Source: Mammaliicoccus sp. Marseille-Q6498
GTDB lineage: Bacteria; Bacillota; Bacilli; Staphylococcales; Staphylococcaceae
Reading direction: 5' to 3'
Assembly: GCF_946151045.1 (NCBI RefSeq)
Contig: NZ_OX267714.1
Location: 558,001-622,000, forward strand
DNA length: 64,000 nt
Position numbers and translations under genes: made by a program. Each line of letters opens with the position of its first letter. The stretch's first letter is position 1. Under the pieces are notes generated by a model. That model saw nothing but the letters and a program-made list of their open reading frames with translations. It made no database searches and was not told the origin of the DNA. Positions 18,096 to 24,458 of this stretch are shown here, one piece after another.

Positions 18096-19406
18096 TTATC
18101 TTTCCTTTCTTGTAATTTTAGTTATAAAGAAACCATCTGAATTATAATCTTGTGGTAATAATTGTAATGTTTTCACTTCTTCATTCGTTCTTGGATCAAT
18201 AAATGGTGCAAATTCAAAATCTGGATTTGCTTTTAAAAATGAATAAACGACATTTTCATTTTCCATTTGTTCTATCGTACAAGTAGAGTAAACCAATTCT
18301 CCTCCAGGTGCTAATGATTTACTCGCATTTTCTAATATTTCTAATTGAAGGTGCCATAATGCTTCGACATCTTTTGATGTTTTATCATATTTAATTTCTG
18401 GCTTTCTTCTCATAACACCAAATCCACTACATGGCGCATCTATTAAAACATAATCATAAGTCTTATCAAATGGTTGTGTAGCGTCATGTACACCAGTCGT
18501 AACATTTTGAAGTCTTAATTTATTTACATTGAAATCAATTAAATCAATTTTATGCGGATGAATATCATATGCTTCAACCATACCTGTTTGATTTAATTTT
18601 TCAGCTATATGACAAGCCTTACCTCCTGGTGCACTACATGCATCTAGTACAGTACTATTTGCTTTTGGATTCAATATTTCTGCAACAAACATAGAACTTT
18701 TATCTTGAACTGATAACAAGCCATCTTTAAATAGACGATCATTAACAATAGGGTCACCTTTAATATGTAGGCAACGTTCGATATCTTGATCCATTTCGAC
18801 AGTATAACCATTACTTTCTAATCTTTCAACCGCTTCTTCAACAGTTATACGTGTTGTATTCACTCTAACAGTCGTATCAGGTGGTGTTAAACTTAACAAG
18901 CACATTTCTCTCGTTTTCTCATAACCAAAGTGAGTAATCCAATGTTTTGTTAACCATAATGGCACACTACCTTCGACTGATAATCTTTTATCATCGTGTT
19001 TAATTTCATCTAGTGATCTCAGTGGTGATGAAATGAAGTTTCTAAGTATCGCGTTGATTGATTTACTATTGTGTAAGTCTCCTCGATCTTTAGCAATGTT
19101 CACCGCTTCATTTATAATCGCATGATTTGGTACTTTGTCTAAATATACAAATTGGTACGCACTCATGATTAATAAACGTTTCATCCAACCTTTTAACTTC
19201 GTTTGAATAAAAGGTTCTATTAAATATTCTAATGTAATCTTTCTTTGCAATGTACCATATACAAGTTCAGTTAAAAGACCAACATCTTTTTTCCCAATGG
19301 CTTCATTCTTAATTGCATCATTAAGATGTAAGTTACTATATGCTTCGCCTGTTAATACATCGTCTAATATTGTTAATGCAACGTATCTTACGTTATTTTT
19401 CATCAT
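18096..19406 (-). CDS. rsmB: 16S rRNA (cytosine-967-C5)-methyltransferase RsmB
   Basis: SAM-dependent rRNA methyltransferase. The N-terminal NusB-like RNA-binding domain (about 1-135) is followed by a Rossmann methyltransferase with [14 protein letters not shown], the PC motif DAPCSGFGV and the catalytic cysteine in YSTCTIE. 436 residues. Two consecutive ATG codons (19406 and 19403) could serve as start; the first overlaps the fmt stop. Confidence 0.95.
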   Translation of the reverse strand: MMKNNVRYVALTILDDVLTGEAYSNLHLNDAIKNEAIGKKDVGLLTELVYGTLQRKITLEYLIEPFIQTKLKGWMKRLLIMSAYQFVYLDKVPNHAIINEAVNIAKDRGDLHNSKSINAILRNFISSPLRSLDEIKHDDKRLSVEGSVPLWLTKHWITHFGYEKTREMCLLSLTPPDTTVRVNTTRITVEEAVERLESNGYTVEMDQDIERCLHIKGDPIVNDRLFKDGLLSVQDKSSMFVAEILNPKANSTVLDACSAPGGKACHIAEKLNQTGMVEAYDIHPHKIDLIDFNVNKLRLQNVTTGVHDATQPFDKTYDYVLIDAPCSGFGVMRRKPEIKYDKTSKDVEALWHLQLEILENASKSLAPGGELVYSTCTIEQMENENVVYSFLKANPDFEFAPFIDPRTNEEVKTLQLLPQDYNSDGFFITKITRKER

Positions 19407-20335
19407 ATTAATTTTGTCCCATCAATTTTGGTTTGTAATCCGCTTAAATAATCACGTGCTTGAACACGTTTTTTACCTGCAAGTTGAATTTCAGTTAATC
19501 CAACTCCGTCCTTTGATCCTGTAGCCACAATTATAGCATTTTTAGTCGTTTCTACGATTTCTCCAGGATTTCCTTGGACATCTTCTACAACTTCACTTCT
19601 CCAAAGTTTCAAGTTTTTGTCATTCATTGTTGTATATGCAACCGGCCATGGAGATAACCCACGAATATGGTTGTGTATGGATTGTGCATCTTTAGTCCAA
19701 TCAATTCTTTCATCTTCTCTAGATATGTTTGAAGCAAAACTAACTAATGATTCATCTTGAGGTCTTCGCTCGTTCGTACCATTAAAAATAGTAGGTAAAG
19801 TTCTTTTCAATAACTCTGTACCTAGTACTGCTAATTGATCGTGAACATCTCCTACTGTATCATTTTCTTTAATTTCTACTTCACCTTGGCTAATAATATC
19901 GCCAGCATCTAATTTTTCTGCCATGTACATAATCGATACACCTGTTTTTTCTTCGCCATTCATCACAGCATAGTGAATCGGTGCGCCGCCTCTATATTTA
20001 GGAAGTAATGATGCATGAACATTAATTGCTTTATATTTAGGTGCTTCTAACAATGACTTAGGAAGTAACTGACCAAAAGCAGCTGTAACAATCAAGTCTG
20101 GTTTAAGGTTAATAATTTCTTCCAACTCAGGAGAATGATTTAACTTTTCTGGTTGATAAACTGGAATATTATATTCTAAAGCTACTTTTTTCACAGGAGG
20201 TGGCGTTAATACTTTTTTTCTACCAACAGGACGATCAGGTTGTGTAACGACTGCAATGACTTCATAATTTTGAATAAGCATTTCTAATATGCCAGTTGAA
20301 AAATCAGGTGTCCCCATAAATACAATCTTACTCAT
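19403..20335 (-). CDS. fmt: Methionyl-tRNA formyltransferase
   Basis: Formylates initiator Met-tRNA using 10-formyl-THF. The N-terminal formyltransferase domain shows FMGTPDFS, the catalytic signature [17 protein letters not shown] and GDIISQ; the C-terminal tRNA-binding OB domain begins near residue 205. An ATG at 20341 is possible, but 20335 has the better spacing (ten bases) from GGAG, and [10 protein letters not shown] matches homologues. It overlaps def by eight bases. Confidence 0.96.
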   Translation of the reverse strand: MSKIVFMGTPDFSTGILEMLIQNYEVIAVVTQPDRPVGRKKVLTPPPVKKVALEYNIPVYQPEKLNHSPELEEIINLKPDLIVTAAFGQLLPKSLLEAPKYKAINVHASLLPKYRGGAPIHYAVMNGEEKTGVSIMYMAEKLDAGDIISQGEVEIKENDTVGDVHDQLAVLGTELLKRTLPTIFNGTNERRPQDESLVSFASNISREDERIDWTKDAQSIHNHIRGLSPWPVAYTTMNDKNLKLWRSEVVEDVQGNPGEIVETTKNAIIVATGSKDGVGLTEIQLAGKKRVQARDYLSGLQTKIDGTKLI

Positions 20336-20816
20336 CCTCATACATCTCCTCTAGTTCTTCTTCAGTAACTTCTCTTATCATTTTATCTGTAAACATTTCA
20401 CCATATAAATGGTCTATCTCATGTAAGATAATTCGCGCGACATCATCATAAGCAGTTAATTCAACTTCATTTCCATTAATATCATAACTTTTTACGACAA
20501 TCATTTTACTTCTTTCAACTTCTCCGTAAACACCCGGAACACTTAAGCATCCTTCTACATCTACTTCGGTATTCTCAGATTGAGAAACAACAATGGGATT
20601 TACAAGCTGTAAAATACCATCTTGTTCCATATCTACAATTGCAACCTTTAAATCTATACCAATTTGTGGCGCAGCAATACCGACACCATCATTTTCAAAC
20701 ATTGTATCCTCTAAATCTGTAATCAACTCTTTAAGTGATTCATCAAAAGTTACAACATCTTTAACTTCTCTTTTTAAAATTGGATTTGGTACTGTAACAA
20801 GTGGTTTTACAGCCAT
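20328..20816 (-). CDS. def: Peptide deformylase
   Basis: Metallohydrolase removing formyl groups from nascent proteins. All three motifs are intact: GVGIAAPQ (44-51), EGCLS with the metal ligand Cys90, and HEIDH with His132, Glu133 and His136. 162 residues. The short S. aureus homologue at this locus is degenerate in the last two motifs (recalled), so this copy looks functional where that one does not. Paired with fmt as in most bacteria; AAAGGAGCGATATTT precedes the ATG. Confidence 0.95.
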   Translation of the reverse strand: MAVKPLVTVPNPILKREVKDVVTFDESLKELITDLEDTMFENDGVGIAAPQIGIDLKVAIVDMEQDGILQLVNPIVVSQSENTEVDVEGCLSVPGVYGEVERSKMIVVKSYDINGNEVELTAYDDVARIILHEIDHLYGEMFTDKMIREVTEEELEEMYEDE

Positions 20817-20874
20817 AAATATCGCTCCTTTTTAAAAACTCATCGTATAATTATAACGTAAATCAACATAAAAA

Positions 20875-20901
20875 GCGACAGAGAATATTTATCCCTGTCG
20901 C
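20875..20901 (-). terminator. Rho-independent terminator of the LPXTG gene
   Basis: Stem GCGACAG (20875-20881) with CTGTCGC (20895-20901), followed on the minus strand by TTTTTATG. It ends transcription of the surface protein gene before def. Confidence 0.8.
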
Positions 20902-20914
20902 CTATAACTTAATA

Positions 20915-21637
20915 TTAATTTCTAGCACGTTTCAATAAACTTCCAACACCAGCAAGACCAAATAAAGTTGCTGTGAATAAAACAGTTCTTAATAAACCAT
21001 TGTCTTCTTCACCAGTTTTCGGTAATGATTTTTTATCTTCTGATTTTTTATTATCTTTAACTTTGTTTTTGTCTTCTGATTTTTTGTCATCTTTCTTAGA
21101 TGTTGTTGCTTTGTCTTCTGATTTTTTGTCATCTTTCTTAGATGTTGTTGCTTTGTCTTCTGATTTTTTATCATCTTTCTTAGATGCTGTTGCTTTGTCT
21201 TCTGATTTTTTGTCGTCTTTCTTCGGTGTTGTTGCTTTATCTTCTAATTTTTTGTCGTCTTCTTTAGTTGTTGTAGCTTTGTCATCTGATTTTTTGTCGT
21301 CTTCTTTAGTTGTTGTAGCTTTGTCATCTGATTTTTTGTCGTCTTCTTTAGTTGTTGTAGCTTTGTCATCTGATTTTTTGTCGTCTTCTTTAGTTGTTGT
21401 AGCTTGATCTTCTGATTTTTTGTCATCTTCTTTTGGTGTTGTAGCTTGATCTTCTGATTTTTTGTCATCTTCTTTTGGTGTTGTAGCTTGATCATCTGCT
21501 TTTGGTTCTGGAGCTGGATTTTCGTTAGTTGTTGTTGGATTTGCTGGTTGATCACTTTCCTCTGCATTAATAGCAGCTACAGTTGATAAACTTAAAGTTG
21601 AAACCATTAAAGTTGATAATAATAATTTTTTATACAT
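20915..21637 (-). CDS. LPXTG-anchored surface protein made of 14-residue repeats
   Basis: 240-residue wall-anchored protein. A signal peptide (1-25, ending near INAEES) leads to ten tandem 14-residue repeats (51-190) of the type ATTTKEDDKKSDDK, then a Lys/Asp-rich stretch, LPKTG at 205-209, a hydrophobic segment and a basic RARN tail. No folded A domain is present, so it looks like a stalk or charge layer rather than a typical adhesin. AAGGGGAATGTACA precedes the ATG. Sortase A at the left edge of the window is the likely anchoring enzyme. It lies in the accessory stretch between def and priA. Function unknown. Confidence 0.88.
   Translation of the reverse strand: MYKKLLLSTLMVSTLSLSTVAAINAEESDQPANPTTTNENPAPEPKADDQATTPKEDDKKSEDQATTPKEDDKKSEDQATTTKEDDKKSDDKATTTKEDDKKSDDKATTTKEDDKKSDDKATTTKEDDKKLEDKATTPKKDDKKSEDKATASKKDDKKSEDKATTSKKDDKKSEDKATTSKKDDKKSEDKNKVKDNKKSEDKKSLPKTGEEDNGLLRTVLFTATLFGLAGVGSLLKRARN
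21068..21487 (-). repeat. Ten tandem 42-bp repeats inside the LPXTG gene
   Basis: Ten in-frame 42-base units encode the 14-residue repeats. The middle units (three to five) are nearly identical in DNA, while end units differ (Pro, Ser or Ala at the fourth position, Lys for Glu at the sixth). This gradient is typical of expansion and contraction by slippage or unequal exchange. Confidence 0.92.
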
Positions 21638-21759
21638 TGTACATTCCCCTTAACTTATAATATGTGTTGTTTTTCAACTAAATACAATCGATTCTATTTA
21701 GCACTTATAGTAAATATTAAGTTTTACTTCTAGGTTTATAAATTAAAACAATGTCCTAT

Positions 21760-21883
21760 TTATTCATCATTATTAAATTCATCTTCATCATCTGCTTTAT
21801 TTTGGAAGACCATTATTAGTGAGATTAAAATACTTACAAATAAAAAACTCACTAACAAAGTCGAATTTAATATTTTTCAGCAT
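21760..21883 (-). pseudogene. Frameshifted gene for a 40-residue small membrane protein
   Basis: AAAGAGGTGTGAT precedes ATG 21883. As read, the frame gives only 28 residues. Removing one base from the T6 run (minus strand of 21842-21847) yields 40 residues: a hydrophobic segment FLFVSILISLIMVF and an acidic tail DDEDEFNNDE. That product resembles the intact small gene at 22149-22274 in length, hydrophobic core (ISL) and acidic end, and the two share leader sequence. It is either a real frameshift, phase-variable by homopolymer length, or a sequencing error. No known family recognised. Confidence 0.55.
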
Positions 21884-22023
21884 ATCACACCTCTTTACTT
21901 AGGATTTTAATCCCTATATCCAGCAACCTCCTTCTCCAAAACTAAGGCTTTCTCTCTCTATTTACCCCATTTACATAATTAACATTTTTTATGTTAATAC
22001 ATAATAGAGATTAATTATTATAT

Positions 22024-22029
22024 ATTATA
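22024..22029 (-). promoter_or_regulatory. Probable -10 box of the first small membrane-protein gene
   Basis: On the minus strand TTGTATAAT, followed shortly by TTAATCTCT. The same arrangement occurs at 22402-22407 before the second small gene. No clear -35 box is visible. It implies an untranslated leader of about 130 bases. Confidence 0.4.
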
Positions 22030-22102
22030 CAATCAGTTATGGTAAAAAGCTACAATTTATATAAGACCTTTACATAAATTTTACTATTTCAAATAAAAAA
22101 AC

Positions 22103-22133
22103 AACCTCCAGATTAATTTTCAATCCAGAGGTT
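22103..22133 (-). terminator. Terminator of the second small membrane-protein gene
   Basis: AACCTC (22103-22108) pairs with GAGGTT (22128-22133), and after a two-base internal loop GATT pairs with AATC. On the minus strand a TTTTTTT run follows. Confidence 0.75.
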
Positions 22134-22148
22134 ATTTTATACATTTTT

Positions 22149-22274
22149 TTATTCTTCTTCATCAAAGTCATGTTCGTAAGAAATCTCGCATTCACCAAAT
22201 ACAAAGATAATTAAACACAGTGAGATAAGCGCACTTAACACTAGCATCAGCGAAACTTTCAAAAATTTCTTCAT
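22149..22274 (-). CDS. Small membrane protein with acidic C-terminus (41 residues)
   Basis: Short gene with CGAGGT six bases before the ATG. The product has a lysine-containing start (MKKFLKVS), one transmembrane helix (about 8-27) and an acidic tail ending HDFDEEE. It has its own promoter-like box at 22402-22407, a leader of about 120 bases and a terminator. It resembles the broken gene at 21760-21883, including the GATTAAAATCC leader element. Small membrane peptides with long leaders can be type I toxins, regulators or secreted peptides; the sequence does not decide between them. Confidence 0.65.
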   Translation of the reverse strand: MKKFLKVSLMLVLSALISLCLIIFVFGECEISYEHDFDEEE

Positions 22275-22401
22275 AATATACCTCGTAATAATAGGATTTT
22301 AATCTCCTAATTTTCTCGGCTTTAAAGGTAATCTATATGTATCCCATTTATTCGACCTGATTAAATTTAAATTTCTATATATAGAGAGATTAAGTACTAT
22401 A

Positions 22402-22407
22402 ATTATA
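22402..22407 (-). promoter_or_regulatory. Probable -10 box of the second small membrane-protein gene
   Basis: On the minus strand TTGTATAAT, then TTAATCTCT, as before the sister gene. About 120 bases separate it from the ATG at 22274; the stretch contains GATTAAAATCC just before the ribosome binding site and no other gene. Confidence 0.4.
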
Positions 22408-22449
22408 CAATTGGACATTCTGAAAATCTATCTTTTTTGTGTTTATGAT

Positions 22450-23649
22450 TTAAAAATACGCTTCTGATAATTTATACAATATCGGTCGTTTACCAACTTT
22501 TTCGATATACCCTAAGTCTAATAAATCATTTAATATTTTTCGAATGGTTTTATCTGTTAAGTTAAGATAACTTTCTATTTGTTGAACTGTAATATGTTCC
22601 TCAATTGAGTAATAATAAAATTGTGCCATGATAAATACTGTATCTTTATGTGTTTGGCTTAAATTTTGATCTTTATTAATGATGTTTATAGCATAATCCA
22701 ATTGTGTTTTTTTAGCTTTTAATTCTTCGATTAAGAGTTCTTGCCCATCTTTAATAAATGCTAAAAAATGCTCTATAAAATAATTAAGCTCTCCTTTGTT
22801 CATTGCACTATTCGTCTTATCAAAAATATCATAGTAAACTTTATTATTTGATTCTATTCCTCTCGAAAGAGATATTGCTGTTAATTGGTCATAAGTTTCG
22901 TTTAAATATAAACTTGAAATAAAACGTGAAGTTCTTCCATTACCATCATAGAAAGGATGAATATAACCAAAATAATAATGCGCAATCGCTATTTTTATGA
23001 TTGGCTCAATATCATCTTGATTATTAAGAAAGTTAAGTAATTCTTCAACTTTTTCTACTATTAAATTATGTGGCATAATCCCTTCATGTAACACTCTATT
23101 TGTAGAACTCATAACTTTCACTGCTTCTTCTCTGAATAATGATCCTTCTATTTTATTCATTTCTGAAATTTCACCAGCCGTAATTTCATCATATATTGTT
23201 CTTACATCTTTAGCATTTCGTGGCAATTTATTAGTCGAGTATAAAATTTTCATATAGGCTTTCAACATACTTTCAAACCTTGGAGATTTTTGATTGTTTT
23301 CTTTCATTACTTTCATACTTTTTGCTATTTCTTTTTTTGTACTCTTAACGTTTTCAATTTGATTTGAAAAATAAAGTTCATTAACAACCATTTCATCTTG
23401 AAGTGATTCTTTAGCACCTATTGGTAATGGAAAACTGAGCTCACGTAACAATGCATTACACTTTTCTATTTGTACCACCAAAGACATTATAGATAAAGTC
23501 GGTATGAAGTATAGTTTATAATTTTCATTTGATTTCTTAGGTTTAATACTCAAATCTAATACTTTCGCATTTGGTGAATGTACTCTTTTTTTATATTCAC
23601 GTTCCCATGAATCTGGAAATTTATAAAAGAATTTATACATAAACTCCAT
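22450..23649 (-). CDS. Fic family protein, class II (N-terminal inhibitory helix)
   Basis: Likely AMP-transferase or other nucleotidyl-transferase acting on protein hydroxyls. The complete catalytic motif HPFYDGNGRTSR is at residues 231-242. An SNQIEN sequence at 95-100 fits the S/T-x-x-x-E-G/N inhibitory motif of class II Fic proteins, so activity should be self-restrained. The C-terminus (about 350-399) is a winged helix (LTDKTIRKILNDL). ATG 23649 follows TTAGGAG at nine bases and is preferred over an upstream TTG. Promoter at 23681-23709. No separate antitoxin gene is seen. Target and role unknown; it could act in stress response or phage defence. Confidence 0.87.
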   Translation of the reverse strand: MEFMYKFFYKFPDSWEREYKKRVHSPNAKVLDLSIKPKKSNENYKLYFIPTLSIMSLVVQIEKCNALLRELSFPLPIGAKESLQDEMVVNELYFSNQIENVKSTKKEIAKSMKVMKENNQKSPRFESMLKAYMKILYSTNKLPRNAKDVRTIYDEITAGEISEMNKIEGSLFREEAVKVMSSTNRVLHEGIMPHNLIVEKVEELLNFLNNQDDIEPIIKIAIAHYYFGYIHPFYDGNGRTSRFISSLYLNETYDQLTAISLSRGIESNNKVYYDIFDKTNSAMNKGELNYFIEHFLAFIKDGQELLIEELKAKKTQLDYAINIINKDQNLSQTHKDTVFIMAQFYYYSIEEHITVQQIESYLNLTDKTIRKILNDLLDLGYIEKVGKRPILYKLSEAYF

Positions 23650-23678
23650 ATAACCAACTCCTAAACGGTAATTTTTGA

Positions 23679-24038
23679 ATATTTTACCATTTAAGCGGAC
23701 TTCAAACAATAAATAAATCTAATTTATCAGATGATGGAATAGCCCTACTTACATATTCAGAATTAAATTCAGGTGATCTGAGAGTTGAAGGTATGCAAGC
23801 TTCTCAAATTAAAAATGAAGATGGTTTACAAACAGCTTATGGGATGGGGATACCAAACGAAATTGATACTACTGAAATCAAAAGAATATATTTTAAAATT
23901 TTATACTTGCCTAGCGCATTCGGTGAAAACAGAATTTATCACGATACTTTCAACTATATTAAGAGAGATACCGAAAACGAAATAGCTAAAATTTCTTTCC
24001 CATTACTTTTAATGAAAAGAGGGGCTAAAAATGAGTAA
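23679..24038 (+). pseudogene. 3' fragment of an unidentified gene, truncated at the Fic promoter
   Basis: The frame is open from 23679 to the TAA at 24038 but has no credible start before ATG 23793. That ATG gives 81 residues and has only a poorly spaced GAAGGT. The coding sense of the upstream part (SNLSDDGIALLTYSELNSGD) suggests that the reading frame once continued further left and was cut where Fic now begins. The stop overlaps the next gene by eight bases, so the two were one operon. I do not recognise the family. Confidence 0.5.
23681..23709 (-). promoter_or_regulatory. Promoter of the Fic gene
   Basis: On the minus strand TTGTTT (23709-23704), 17-base spacer, TAAAAT (23686-23681), about 32 bases before the ATG. 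It lies within the open frame of the truncated gene on the other strand. Confidence 0.55.
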
Positions 24039-24405
24039 ATCCCATTTATCAGTAGTAGAAGACCTTAATCCTAACGATGCGGGAAAAACTATTTCTGAAA
24101 CTTCCACTCTAACAAATCATGATATAATAGAAATAAAGAAAGTTATCTACGACACAATAAATACACTAGATATATCCCAAAGTTTAGAAGGAGGGAATAG
24201 TATGAGTAATTATATAACTAAAGATACTTTCGAACAATTCGAAAAACGTATAGACGATAAGTTAGATACCTTACCTGAAAGAATGGCAGATAAAATGGAT
24301 GCTAAAATTAATGGACTAGAGGCTAGACAAACTAAATGGTTTGTAGGTATTTTAGCTAGCGTAATGATTGGATTGTTAGGAATAATAATTAACTTCTTCG
24401 TTTAA
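24031..24405 (+). CDS. Hypothetical membrane protein with C-terminal anchor and possible internal start
   Basis: 124 residues with AAAAGAGGGG before the ATG. A polar N-terminus and a coiled-coil-like region (about 62-100, DKLDTLPERMADKMDAK) lead to one transmembrane segment (about 102-123), so the protein should sit in the membrane with its bulk in the cytoplasm. An in-frame ATG at 24202 with a stronger site (AGAAGGAGGGAATAGT) would give a 67-residue form containing the coiled coil and anchor. It overlaps the truncated gene before it and ends at a strong terminator. It resembles small phage or island proteins in layout; no family recognised. Confidence 0.7.
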   Translation: MSKSHLSVVEDLNPNDAGKTISETSTLTNHDIIEIKKVIYDTINTLDISQSLEGGNSMSNYITKDTFEQFEKRIDDKLDTLPERMADKMDAKINGLEARQTKWFVGILASVMIGLLGIIINFFV

Positions 24406-24415
24406 AACTTATAAA

Positions 24416-24440
24416 AACCACCCATTTCTGGGTGGTTTTT
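24416..24440. terminator. Bidirectional terminator between the accessory genes and priA
   Basis: Perfect 8-bp stem AACCACCC (24416-24423) with GGGTGGTT (24430-24437), loop of six, T run on the plus strand and TTTTTAT on the minus strand. It serves the plus-strand membrane gene and convergent priA. Confidence 0.92.
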
Positions 24441-24458
24441 AATATGTCTTTTATTCAT

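Noticed and set aside
20973-21407. Long open frame on the plus strand opposite the LPXTG gene, and frames at 20989-21174 and 21244-21567 on the minus strand
   Set aside because: They follow the 42-base repeat: any frame without a stop in one unit stays open through all units. No ribosome binding sites, and composition is that of the repeat read in the wrong frame.
23785-23985. 66-residue plus-strand frame overlapping the gene remnant after Fic
   Set aside because: It is in another frame of the remnant, lysine-rich from A/T composition, and ends without linkage to the next gene, whereas the remnant frame overlaps it by eight bases.
20870-24440. Prophage or transposon insertion
   Set aside because: No integrase, transposase, terminal inverted repeats or attachment-site duplication was seen at the edges.
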